Assembly: GCF_000009765.2 (NCBI RefSeq)
Contig: NC_003155.5
Coordinates: forward strand, 8,866,001 to 8,930,000
Direction: 5' to 3'
From: Streptomyces avermitilis MA-4680 = NBRC 14893
GTDB lineage: Bacteria; Actinomycetota; Actinomycetes; Streptomycetales; Streptomycetaceae
Length of the DNA stretch: 64,000 bases
The position numbers and the translations under genes are program-made. The notes under the pieces were generated by a model. The model was not told the DNA's origin and made no database searches. It was given only the letters and a program-made list of their open reading frames with translations. Below, piece by piece: positions 16,837-24,795 of the stretch (positions are counted from its first letter, which is position 1; every line of letters starts with the position of its first letter).

Positions 16837-17784
16837 TCACATGGTCAGCACGAGCTTCCCCGTGGTGCGGCCGGTGTCGCCGAGCGCGTGCGCCTTGGCG
16901 GCGTCGGCCAGGGGGAAGGTCTCGGCGATGGTCGCGCGTAGCTTGCCCGCCTCGACGAGCTCCGCGATCGCCTTCATGCCGGTGTGCGAGGCGTCCACGA
17001 GCATCCTGAGCGCCCGTACGCCGAGCCGCTCGGCCTCCTCGTAGAAGTCGTCCGACCCGACCGGCAGGATCGACACCACGATCCCGCCCGGGCGCAGTAC
17101 GCGCAGTGAGCGCAGGGAGTGGTCGCCGCCGATCGTGTCCAGGACGATGTCGACGTCCCGCACGGCCTCGGCGAAGTCGGTCTCCCGGTAGTCGATCGTC
17201 TCGTCCACGCCGAGCCCGCGCAGGAAGTCGTGCTTACCGGCGCTCGCCGTACCGATCACATACGCGCCGCGGGCCTTGGCGATCTGCACGGCCACGTGGC
17301 CGACCCCGCCGGCCGCCGCGTGGATCAGCACCCGCTGGCCCGGCCGCACGTCCGCCGTCTCGACCAGGGCCTGCCACGCGGTCAGGGAAACCAGCGGCAG
17401 CGCGCCCGCCTGGATGTGGTCGACCCCGGACGGCTTGTGCGCGAAGGCGCGGGCCGGGGCGGTGACGTACTCGGCGTGCGAGCCGTGGCCGAACGGGTAG
17501 GACAGCATGCCGAAGACCTCGTCACCCGGCTTGAAGCGGGCGACGCCGATCCCGGTCGCCTCGACGACGCCGGAGACGTCCCAGCCGAGGACGAAGGGCG
17601 GCTCGCCGAGGAAGCCGCCGGTGGCGCGGTGCTTCCAGTCGGTCGGGTTGACCCCGGCGGCACGCACCCGGACCAGCACCTCGTTGGGCCGCGGCGCGGG
17701 GCGTTCCGTCTCTACTTCCTTGAGGACCTCGGGACCGCCGAGGACGTCCTGACTGATGGCTCGCATGGTGTTCACAGTGCTCAT
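16837..17784 (-). CDS. NADPH:quinone-reductase-like MDR oxidoreductase
   Basis: 315 residues. N-terminal GroES-like domain (RVRAAGVNPTDWKHR, then VLGWDVSGVVEATGIGVARF) and Rossmann domain (VLIHAAAGGVGHVAVQIAKA, about 150-170). It lacks the Cys/His set for catalytic zinc, as in quinone oxidoreductases that reduce quinones or enals with NADPH. It is divergent from a GlxA-type regulator, which probably controls it. ATG at 17784 or a second one six codons later (MRAIS) could start it. Confidence 0.88.
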   Translation of the reverse strand: MSTVNTMRAISQDVLGGPEVLKEVETERPAPRPNEVLVRVRAAGVNPTDWKHRATGGFLGEPPFVLGWDVSGVVEATGIGVARFKPGDEVFGMLSYPFGHGSHAEYVTAPARAFAHKPSGVDHIQAGALPLVSLTAWQALVETADVRPGQRVLIHAAAGGVGHVAVQIAKARGAYVIGTASAGKHDFLRGLGVDETIDYRETDFAEAVRDVDIVLDTIGGDHSLRSLRVLRPGGIVVSILPVGSDDFYEEAERLGVRALRMLVDASHTGMKAIAELVEAGKLRATIAETFPLADAAKAHALGDTGRTTGKLVLTM

Positions 17785-17821
17785 GGTGGTCCAGCCTGCC
17801 GGGGTTCGCCCGTCAGGAGAA

Positions 17822-17835
17822 TGGCATGATTGCCA
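17822..17835. promoter_or_regulatory. Operator-like palindrome in the divergent MDR/regulator gap
   Basis: TGGCATGATTGCCA has perfect 5-bp arms around TGAT. It overlaps the expected -35 area of the regulator gene. A likely binding site for the adjacent AraC-type protein. Confidence 0.45.
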
Positions 17836-17843
17836 ATATTCGA

Positions 17844-17849
17844 TAGGAT
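17844..17849 (+). promoter_or_regulatory. -10 element of the GlxA-type regulator gene
   Basis: TAGGAT ends six bases before the ATG with no Shine-Dalgarno in between, giving a leaderless arrangement. Confidence 0.4.
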
Positions 17850-17855
17850 CGTGCC

Positions 17856-18803
17856 ATGCGGCATGTGGAACGCGTGGTCGTCCTGGCGCTCGACGGCGTC
17901 TACCCCTTCGAGCTGGGCATCCCCAGCCGGATCTTCGGCGCGGCCGACGGCCGGTACGAGGTGGTGACCTGCACGGTCGACGGGAAGCCGGTGCGCAGCA
18001 ACGCGGACTTCTCGGTCATGGTCGAGCGCGGCCCCGAGGTGCTGCGTACGGCGGACACCGTGGTGATCCCGCCCGTCACACCGGCCTCGGTCACCGCGGA
18101 ACTCCCGGCCGAGGTCACCGCCGCGCTCGCGCAGATCCGGCCCGGAACCCGCATCGTCTCCATCTGCACGGGGGCGTTCGTGCTGGCGGCGGCCGGTCTT
18201 CTCGAAGGGCGGCGGGCCACGACCCACTGGCAGTTGGCGGACCACTTCCGGCGCATGTTCCCGCACGTGGCACTGGACCCGGACGTACTGTTCGTCGACG
18301 ACGACCCGATCCTCACCTCGGCAGGCGCCGCCTCCGGGGTCGACGCCTGTCTGCACATCGTGCGCAAGGACCACGGCAGCGCGCTGGCCAACTCGGTCGC
18401 GCGGCGCTGCGTGGTGCCGCCGTGGCGGGACGGAGGTCAGGCGCAGTACATCGAGCACCCGGTTCCCGGGCCCACCACCACCGGCACGGCCGCCACCCGC
18501 CAGTGGGCGCTCGAACGGCTGGGCGAGCCGCTCGCGCTGGCCGATCTCGCCGGGCACGCCCGGATGAGCCTGCGCACCTTCGCCCGGCGCTTCGGCGACG
18601 AGGTGGGCATGAGCCCCGGCCGCTGGCTCATCCAGCAGCGCGTCGCCCGCGCCCGCCAGCTGCTGGAGTCCAGTGACCTGCCGGTGGACCAGATCGCCGG
18701 CGAGGTCGGCTTCGCGACCGGGGCCTCACTGCGGCAGCACCTGCACGCGGCGATCGGAGTCTCACCACAGGCGTACCGCCGTACGTTCCAGACGGCCCGC
18801 TAG
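17856..18803 (+). CDS. GlxA-family AraC-type transcriptional regulator
   Basis: 315 residues. The N-terminal DJ-1/PfpI-like domain (about 1-180) contains IVSICTGAFVLAAAGLLEGR and RRATTHWQ, as in GlxA-type regulators; the Cys of ICTG is present. The C-terminal AraC domain (about 215-315) has two helix-turn-helices: LADLAGHARMSLRTFARRFG and VDQIAGEVGFATGASLRQHL. It probably activates or represses the divergent oxidoreductase in response to a small molecule. A leaderless start is likely. Confidence 0.9.
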   Translation: MRHVERVVVLALDGVYPFELGIPSRIFGAADGRYEVVTCTVDGKPVRSNADFSVMVERGPEVLRTADTVVIPPVTPASVTAELPAEVTAALAQIRPGTRIVSICTGAFVLAAAGLLEGRRATTHWQLADHFRRMFPHVALDPDVLFVDDDPILTSAGAASGVDACLHIVRKDHGSALANSVARRCVVPPWRDGGQAQYIEHPVPGPTTTGTAATRQWALERLGEPLALADLAGHARMSLRTFARRFGDEVGMSPGRWLIQQRVARARQLLESSDLPVDQIAGEVGFATGASLRQHLHAAIGVSPQAYRRTFQTAR

Positions 18804-18890
18804 TGCCGCAACAGGCAACGTTCGCCCCGTCGCGACGCCCGGCACGCGCCCCCAAGCTTGACGGGCAAACGTTGCCTGCCGCGGCACTAG
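18801..18890. repeat. Long imperfect palindrome between convergent genes
   Basis: About 30-base arms separated by 30 bases. The left arm begins TAGTGCCGCAACAGGCAACG, its counterpart ends CGTTGCCTGCCGCGGCACTA; only a few positions disagree. It begins on the stop codon of the regulator gene. It may act as a two-way terminator, but its size and near-identity suggest a palindromic repeat unit of the kind dispersed in Streptomyces genomes. Confidence 0.7.
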
Positions 18891-18950
18891 AGCGCGCCGG
18901 GAGGCGGCGGTCCAGCTCGGTCGCCGGGCCCGTCCATGGCAGGGCAGGGC

Positions 18951-19655
18951 TCAGCCGGCGGAGCCGTCCGCGTCGAGCAGGATCCGGGCCAGCTCCGTCG
19001 GCCGGGAGAGCATCGGCCAGTGGCCGGTGTCCAGCTCGACCAGCCGCCAGTGCTCGCTCTTGAGCAGCTCGGCCACGTCGTCGGTCGGCTCGGGACCGTC
19101 GAGCAGGCACTTGATGTACGTCGCCGGAAGTTCGCCGAGCGGACGTGTCAGCACCGCCGGCTCGGACAGGGTGGCGCCCGGGTGCGGGGTGGCGCGGCCG
19201 ACGAACCGTGCGATCTGCTCCTCGGTGAGGCCCTGGCCTTCGAAGTCGGGCGCAGTCAGGGGCGGCCAGACGTCGCCGTTCGCGGCGAGTACGGCCTCGA
19301 ACTTCGCCGGCCCCTCCCACCAGGTGGAGACGAACGACTCGTCGACGGCCGGCACGTTCGAGTCGACGAACACGACGCGCGTCAGCCGGTCGCCGATCCG
19401 CTCGGCGGCCTGCCCCACCGGGATGCCCGCATAGCTGTGTCCGACGAGCACCACCTCACGCAGATCGAGGCGCTCGACCTCGTCGACGATGTCCCGCACA
19501 TGCGTCTGCTGCCCGGCCGGCACACCCTGCTTGTCGGCGAGGCCGGACAGCGTCAGCGGATGGGCGCCGTGCCCGGCCGCACGCAGGTGAGGCACCACCT
19601 CGTCCCACGCCCACGATCCGAGCCACGCGCCTGCCACCAAAACGAATTGAGTCAT
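18951..19655 (-). CDS. Alpha/beta-fold hydrolase
   Basis: 234 residues, ATG giving MTQFVLVAGAWLGSW. It has the oxyanion region near the N-terminus, nucleophile elbow VLVGHSYAGIPVG (Gly-x-Ser-x-Gly), and a late His in LVELDTGHWPMLSRP. It fits the compact lipase/esterase-like branch often annotated as alpha/beta hydrolase of the salicylate-esterase type. Substrate unknown. Convergent with the GlxA-type gene across the palindrome. Confidence 0.87.
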   Translation of the reverse strand: MTQFVLVAGAWLGSWAWDEVVPHLRAAGHGAHPLTLSGLADKQGVPAGQQTHVRDIVDEVERLDLREVVLVGHSYAGIPVGQAAERIGDRLTRVVFVDSNVPAVDESFVSTWWEGPAKFEAVLAANGDVWPPLTAPDFEGQGLTEEQIARFVGRATPHPGATLSEPAVLTRPLGELPATYIKCLLDGPEPTDDVAELLKSEHWRLVELDTGHWPMLSRPTELARILLDADGSAG

Positions 19656-19800
19656 GGCGGCAACGTAACGCGGGGGTCTGACATCGCCGCCCCAACACCT
19701 CGGCGGGTGCGCCCCCTTGGCCGCCGGGCCGCCCGAACGTTCCCCGCCCCAAGTGCGTCGGAGGAGGGACGGGTACGGCGTTCGGCGGACAGGAGCGGGA

Positions 19801-20658
19801 ATGCGCAAGGGGATCGCGGCGGTGGCGGTGCTGGTCGCCATGACGGCGTCGGCAGGGTGCGACGACGGGAGCGGGGCCGATCTCGTGGTCACCGGAACGC
19901 CGCCGGCGACGCCGTACAGCGGGCCGCTGAAGGTCCCGTCCAAGAACCTCGACGAGGACAGCGCCCGGGCGGTGCGGCTCGTGGCGGGGGCGGCCGGGCG
20001 AGCCCTGGAGTGCGACGGCGAGATCTACACGGGGGCGTCGGACGGCTCGTGGAGCCGGGACGACGGCGGGGCGACGCCCGAGGAGGGGCTCCAGGCGTAC
20101 TTCGACCTGGAGCAGGCCGAGGATCCGCACTACGGCTATCGCGTCGAGCGCGAGGAACGGGACCGGGTCCTGTACTCCTTCGACGTCCACGGCCGTACCA
20201 AGGTCGCCGTCGTCGTCGCCAAGGACCAGAAGGGGCGGCCCGGTTGGGGTCCGGAGTCGAGCGCGTCCTGCGACCCGGCCGAACTTCCGGCGAGCTTCAC
20301 GGACTCCAAGCCCTACGAGATCTGGACCGACCGGGACGGCCGTCGCGTGGCAACGACGGTGGTGAGCAGCAATGACGGCCCGGAGCACTGCGGCTGGCAG
20401 TCCGCCGTCTTCCTGTACACCGGCCGGGGTGAGGGCGTGAGGCACTACGTGCGTGATCCGCACGGGGTGCTGGGCCGTCAGCTGCTCACCTCCGCGTACG
20501 ACGGTCATGTCCGTATGCCCGCCGACGCCCACGACACGGGATACCGCCTGAACGACCGGGAACTGTGGTTCACCGGCGACAGGTCGAAGGCCTACGTACG
20601 CACGTCCGACGGGGTGGAGCTCTGGCCGGCCACGAAGGAGAGTGTGGGCTGCAAGTGA
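19801..20658 (+). CDS. Secreted lipoprotein, unknown function
   Basis: 285 residues behind ACAGGAGCGGGA. The signal MRKGIAAVAVLVAMTASAGC ends in a lipobox with Cys20 for lipid attachment. The mature part is hydrophilic, with four or more Cys residues that could form disulphides (ALECDGE, SASCDPAE, EHCGWQS and the final Cys). I do not recognise a named domain. It faces away from the hydrolase gene; the downstream TetR gene converges on it. Confidence 0.75.
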   Translation: MRKGIAAVAVLVAMTASAGCDDGSGADLVVTGTPPATPYSGPLKVPSKNLDEDSARAVRLVAGAAGRALECDGEIYTGASDGSWSRDDGGATPEEGLQAYFDLEQAEDPHYGYRVEREERDRVLYSFDVHGRTKVAVVVAKDQKGRPGWGPESSASCDPAELPASFTDSKPYEIWTDRDGRRVATTVVSSNDGPEHCGWQSAVFLYTGRGEGVRHYVRDPHGVLGRQLLTSAYDGHVRMPADAHDTGYRLNDRELWFTGDRSKAYVRTSDGVELWPATKESVGCK

Positions 20659-20673
20659 TTGACGACGCCCAGG

Positions 20674-21237
20674 TCAGCGGCTGCGGTGCAACGCGACCAG
20701 CAACTGCCAGGCCTGATCGGCGATGTCGTCCGCCGTCGCGTCGAGGAGGCCGTGCAGCCAGTCGGCCAGCACCCCCGCGAAGGTCGCCGCCACGGCGGAG
20801 GCCACGAGCGGGGCGTCGGCCGCGCCCGCGAGGGTGCGTTCGCTGAGGCTGCGGGCGCGCAGATCACGGTGCAGTACGCGGCCGAGCGGGCCGCCACCGC
20901 CCGGGCTGAGCAGGGCGCGGTACAGGGCGGTGTGCGGGGCGAGGCCGGCGAGGAACGCGCGCAGTGCCTCGGGTGCGCGGACCGGGTCGGGGCGGCCGCG
21001 CCAGGCGTGCAGCGCGTCCACCGCGTCGCGTACGACATCGGCACAGGCGTCGACCGCCAGCGCCTCCAGGTCGGCGTAGTGCACGTAGAACGTGGCGCGG
21101 CCGACCCCGGCCCGGCGTACCAGCGCGGCCACGCTGACCTCCTCCAGCGGGTGCGCGGCGCACTCGTGGAGGAGGGCCTCCCTCAGCTTCGCGCGGGTGC
21201 GGGCGGCCCGCGGGTCCTCCCATGGCACGGGGCTCAC
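20674..21237 (-). CDS. TetR-family repressor
   Basis: 187 residues from GTG (a second GTG three codons later is possible). The DNA-binding helices read VSVAALVRRAGVGRATFYVH (about 35-54), the typical TetR HTH, followed by an all-helical ligand domain. It starts five bases after the stop of the DUF1304 gene on the same strand, so the two are one operon. The twin palindromes ahead of that operon are probably its own operators. Confidence 0.9.
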   Translation of the reverse strand: MSPVPWEDPRAARTRAKLREALLHECAAHPLEEVSVAALVRRAGVGRATFYVHYADLEALAVDACADVVRDAVDALHAWRGRPDPVRAPEALRAFLAGLAPHTALYRALLSPGGGGPLGRVLHRDLRARSLSERTLAGAADAPLVASAVAATFAGVLADWLHGLLDATADDIADQAWQLLVALHRSR

Positions 21238-21242
21238 CGGGC

Positions 21243-21605
21243 TCAGTGCGCGATGAGTACGGCGGCCAGGGCGAGAGCTCCTGGCAGGGCCTGGGCGAAC
21301 AGGATGCGGCGGTTCGCGGTGAGCCCGCCGTACACGCCGGCGATCACGACGCACACCAGGAAGAAGACCTGCACACGGAATCCGGTCGGGTCGCCGGCGA
21401 TCAGACCCCACACCAGGCCCGCCGCGAGGAAGCCGTTGTAGAGCCCCTGGTTCGCGGCCAGCGGCGCCGTGGCCCGCGCCATCTCCGGGTCGAATCCGTG
21501 CAGCCCCCGCCCGGGCTTCTTCTCCCACAGGAACATCTCCATGACCAGGATGTACGCGTGCAGGGCGGCGACCAGCCCGACCAGCACGTTCGCGAGGATC
21601 TCCAT
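21243..21605 (-). CDS. DUF1304 membrane protein
   Basis: 120 residues with four membrane helices. Family features include ALHAYILVMEMFLWE and the NQGLYNGFLAAGLVWG motif. The longer frame upstream reads through the operator DNA and lacks a ribosome site, so MEILANVLVG is the likely start. DUF1304 proteins are small inner-membrane proteins of unknown role, often next to TetR regulators as here. Translationally close to the downstream repressor. Confidence 0.88.
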   Translation of the reverse strand: MEILANVLVGLVAALHAYILVMEMFLWEKKPGRGLHGFDPEMARATAPLAANQGLYNGFLAAGLVWGLIAGDPTGFRVQVFFLVCVVIAGVYGGLTANRRILFAQALPGALALAAVLIAH

Positions 21606-21640
21606 CGTCGACAGGCTCCGTTGTTCGTTCGGCCACTTCA

Positions 21641-21675
21641 TGGACAGGTGTCCACTATAGCTGGACGGGTGTCCA
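21641..21675. promoter_or_regulatory. Twin TetR-type operators around a -10 element
   Basis: TGGACAGGTGTCCA (21641-21654) and TGGACGGGTGTCCA (21662-21675) are 21 bases apart, two helical turns. Between them on the minus strand stands TATAGT, a good -10 hexamer for the DUF1304-tetR operon. Binding would block the promoter. The repressor gene is in the operon. Confidence 0.65.
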
Positions 21676-21852
21676 TGAAAATCCCGGGGTGCGGCGGGTG
21701 ACGGCCGTGGCGGAAGCCCGGTGACGGTCACGGCGGTGCGGTGACTCCCTTTACGGTGATCTTGGCGCTCGTGCGACTTCCCATGTCGTCCCGCGCCCCT
21801 GCGTGCCGTTGGTCACGTGGCCGTGTTCTGCCTTGGTGAAGGGGGAGTTGAC

Positions 21853-23352
21853 GTGTCGGGCAGCATCGCGCCGGTCGGCTGGAGCGAGAGTGAACGGGGG
21901 ATGTGGGCCGCCTTCCGCCGTGGCGAGTGGTACGCGGACGGGGGCGAGGTCCGGGCCTCGGCCGTGCGCAGGCTGCTGCTCGCCCCGCCCCAGGCCGAGC
22001 CCGGCCATCCGGCCCGCCTGCGACTGCGGGACGTGCTCGTCACCGGACGCCTCGACCTGGAGGAGGCCGTCGTCGCGGCAGCGCTGCGACTGCGGAACTG
22101 CCGCTTCGAGCACGCGCCCCGTCTGGACGGCGCGTCCCTGGGCGCCCTGGAGCTGCGCGACTGCACTCTGCCGGGCCTGTCGGCGGTGGGCGTGACCATC
22201 GGCTGGAAGTGCGAGATCAGAGGCTGCCGGGTGCAGGGCGCCCTGGACATGCACGGGGCCTCGATCGGCGGCACCCTGCATCTGGAGGACAGCCGGCTGA
22301 CCGGCGGTGCCGACCTGCGGGACAGCTCGGTGGGCGGCAGCGTCATCCTCCGGCGCGCCGCACTCCTCAACCCACGGGGCACGGCGCTGCACGCCAACCG
22401 GCTGCACATAGGCGGCGACCTGGACTGCCGCGGCGGACTCGTCGCGGAGGGCACCGTCGACGTGTGCGACGCCCGGGTGGGCGGCGGCGTCCGCTTCGAA
22501 GGGGCCTCGCTCACCGCCGAGCACGGGCCCGCCCTGCGCGCCCACGGCATCGACGTGGGGGCCGAGTTCAAGTGCTGCGAGGGCTTCGTCGCGCACGGCA
22601 GACTGTCGATGAGCAGCATCACCGTACGCAGCCAGCTCTGCTTCAAGAACGGTTCCATCGACGTACCGGCCGGACAGCCGGCGCTGGTCAGCCGCCGCTC
22701 CACCGCATCCGACCTCGACCTGAGCTTCAGCGGCCCCGTGCACGGCACCGTGGACCTCAGCCACACCCGGTTGACCCTCCTGACCGGCGCGCCGGGCGAG
22801 TGGCCCCTGGCGCTGCGCATGGAAGGCGTCGTCTACGACAGTCTCCTGCCCCAACTCCCGGCCGCGGAACGGCTTCCGCTGCTCGCCCGTGACCCCGAGG
22901 GCTTCACCCCGCAGCCCTACGAGCAACTGGCGGCCGTGTACCGGCTGCACGGCCGGGACGCCGAAGCGCGCACCGTACTGCTCGCCAAGCAACGGCGGCT
23001 GCGGACCACCCTGCCCTGGCCGGGGCGCGTATGGGGAGGGCTGCAGGACCTCACCGTCGGATACGGCTACCGGCCGATGCGCGCCGTGTGGTGGCTGTTC
23101 GCGATCATGCTCAGCGGCACCCTGCTGTTCACGGCCTGGCCGCCACAGGCCGTCGAACCGGGCAAGCCGCCCCACTTCCAGGCCGCCATCTACACGTTCG
23201 ACCTGCTGCTGCCGCTCGTCGACTTCGGACAGGAACAGGCGTTCAGCCCGCGCGGCGGCCTCCAGTGGGCGGCGGTACTCCTCATCTGCCTGGGCTGGCT
23301 GCTCGCGACCACGGCGGCGACGGGCGCCAACCGGATGCTGCGCCGGGCGTGA
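21853..23352 (+). CDS. Beta-helix-like membrane protein
   Basis: 499 residues from GTG behind GGGGGAG. Residues about 50-300 are a series of short irregular repeats (LRLRDVLVTGRLDLEEA, GTLHLEDSRLTGGADLRD), which suggest a right-handed beta-helix like pentapeptide-repeat or bactofilin-type proteins. About residue 405 onwards come two or three membrane helices (AVWWLFAIMLSGTLLFTAW; AAVLLICLGWLLATT). The large soluble part is therefore probably tethered by its C-terminus, with no signal peptide. Function unknown. Confidence 0.7.
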   Translation: MSGSIAPVGWSESERGMWAAFRRGEWYADGGEVRASAVRRLLLAPPQAEPGHPARLRLRDVLVTGRLDLEEAVVAAALRLRNCRFEHAPRLDGASLGALELRDCTLPGLSAVGVTIGWKCEIRGCRVQGALDMHGASIGGTLHLEDSRLTGGADLRDSSVGGSVILRRAALLNPRGTALHANRLHIGGDLDCRGGLVAEGTVDVCDARVGGGVRFEGASLTAEHGPALRAHGIDVGAEFKCCEGFVAHGRLSMSSITVRSQLCFKNGSIDVPAGQPALVSRRSTASDLDLSFSGPVHGTVDLSHTRLTLLTGAPGEWPLALRMEGVVYDSLLPQLPAAERLPLLARDPEGFTPQPYEQLAAVYRLHGRDAEARTVLLAKQRRLRTTLPWPGRVWGGLQDLTVGYGYRPMRAVWWLFAIMLSGTLLFTAWPPQAVEPGKPPHFQAAIYTFDLLLPLVDFGQEQAFSPRGGLQWAAVLLICLGWLLATTAATGANRMLRRA

Positions 23353-23483
23353 GCCGGCCGGGGGATCGTAACCGGTCACCTTTGCAGGCTCGGGCGTGTC
23401 ATCTCCGTAGGACGCGGGACGGTCTTCGTGCAGCGGGGCGGTCCGGTCCGAACGACGCTCACTCACAAGGAGGCTGTACCAGG

Positions 23484-23948
23484 ATGACGACCCCACCCGC
23501 CCGCACCGCGAAGCAGCGCATACAGGACACCCTGAACCGGCTCGAACTGGACGTCGACGCCTGGGTGTCCACGGCCGGAGCCGACGGAGGAGCGCCGTAT
23601 CTGGTTCCCCTGTCCTACCTCTGGGACGGTGAGACATTCCTGGTCGCCACCCCGGCGGCGAGCCCCACCGGACGCAACCTCAGCGAGACCGGCCGGGTGC
23701 GCCTGGGTATCGGACCCACCCGCGACCTGGTGCTCGTCGAAGGCACCGCGCTGCCGCTGGAGCCCGCCGGCCTCCCGGACGGCGTGGGCGACACCTTCGC
23801 CGAGAAGACCGGCTTCGATCCGCGCCGGCTCACCACCTCCTACCTCTACTTCCGGATCAGCCCGCGGCGTGTGCAGGCCTGGCGCGAGGCCAACGAGCTG
23901 TCCGGGCGCGAACTGATGCGGGACGGGGAGTGGCTCGTGACCGACTGA
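23484..23948 (+). CDS. Pyridoxamine 5'-phosphate oxidase-like flavin/F420-binding protein
   Basis: 154 residues, AAGGAGG at a workable distance from ATG. Split-barrel fold marks are LELDVDAWVSTAGADGGAPY followed by LVPLSYLWDGETFLVAT and a late SYLYFRISPRRVQAW. PPOX-type proteins of this length in actinobacteria bind FMN, F420 or haem and reduce small molecules; which applies here cannot be told. It begins a small plus-strand run with the glyoxalase-like gene. Confidence 0.8.
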   Translation: MTTPPARTAKQRIQDTLNRLELDVDAWVSTAGADGGAPYLVPLSYLWDGETFLVATPAASPTGRNLSETGRVRLGIGPTRDLVLVEGTALPLEPAGLPDGVGDTFAEKTGFDPRRLTTSYLYFRISPRRVQAWREANELSGRELMRDGEWLVTD

Positions 23949-24030
23949 ATCCGTGGGACGGGGTATCCGGGAGCGTAGAGACGGCGGCTGGTGCCGCCGT
24001 CCGCGCCCCGGAACCCGTGACGGAGGAAGC

Positions 24031-24423
24031 ATGGCACTCGTAGTGGCAGGCGTCGTGGTCCTGGACTGCGCCGAGCCCGAGAAGCTCGCCGCGTTCTACA
24101 GGGAACTGCTCGACGCCGAGGAGACGGACGCGACCGCGAACCGGGTGGAGATCCGGGGAGCCGACGGGATGCGGATGGCATTCCGCCGCGATGTGATGGC
24201 GACGCCGCCGAGCTGGCCGCGCCCCGAGAACTCCCTCCAGGCCCATCTGGACTTCCACGTCGAGGACCTCGACGCGGCGGAACGCAAGGTCGTCGGCCTC
24301 GGCGGCCGCCCGCTGGACACGAAGGACGCGCAGGGCCCGTTCGAGGAACGCGGTTACGCCGACCCGGCCGGCCACTCCTTCACCCTGCGCTGCGCACGGC
24401 CGACAGCGCCGAAGCAGGGGTGA
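24031..24423 (+). CDS. VOC-family (glyoxalase-like) protein
   Basis: 130 residues behind GGAGGA. One copy of the beta-alpha-beta-beta-beta unit (VVLDCAEPEKLAAFYRELL) and a second half (HLDFHVEDLDAAERKVVGLG, ending YADPAGHSFTL) give the glyoxalase/bleomycin-resistance fold. The family binds a metal and acts on small electrophilic or antibiotic substrates. Two conserved metal-type His/Glu positions are visible (HLDFHV) but the substrate is unknown. Confidence 0.82.
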   Translation: MALVVAGVVVLDCAEPEKLAAFYRELLDAEETDATANRVEIRGADGMRMAFRRDVMATPPSWPRPENSLQAHLDFHVEDLDAAERKVVGLGGRPLDTKDAQGPFEERGYADPAGHSFTLRCARPTAPKQG

Positions 24424-24450
24424 GCGGCGGGCCGGGCGGCTGCGGCCGGG

Positions 24451-24759
24451 TCAGTCCCGGCCGCCCTTGTTCCCGTCCGGCCACACCCCCGTGGACCGTT
24501 CGACGGCCTTCGCGCCCGTGCGGTCCACCGCGCTGCGGACTACCGCGAAGATGGCGCCCTGGACGGCCGCGGCGAACAGGATCTCGCCCCAGCCGCGGTC
24601 CTGGTCCAGCGCGTCGGGGGCGTTGTCCTCGTGGCGAATCGCCTTCCACGCCTGCTGGAAGGCGAGCCCGGCCAGCGCTCCGCTCGCCCAGCTGAGTGCG
24701 AACCCCAGAGGCTTGTATACGAGCGGGAGCTTCATCTTCTTCTGCTTGTTCCTGGCCAT
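24451..24759 (-). CDS. DUF4235 small membrane protein
   Basis: 102 residues starting MARNKQKKMKLPLVYKPLG. Two hydrophobic segments (about 17-36 and 62-82), with the conserved WGEILFAAAVQGAIFAVVR and VDRTGAKAVERSTG parts, fit DUF4235, a short actinobacterial integral membrane family. Role unknown. It follows the hydroquinone-reductase-like gene on the same strand (about 36 bases away across the stop) and may share its transcript. Confidence 0.82.
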   Translation of the reverse strand: MARNKQKKMKLPLVYKPLGFALSWASGALAGLAFQQAWKAIRHEDNAPDALDQDRGWGEILFAAAVQGAIFAVVRSAVDRTGAKAVERSTGVWPDGNKGGRD

Positions 24760-24795
24760 CCCTGTCTCCTGTGTCCTGTCTTCCGTCGTAGCCCG

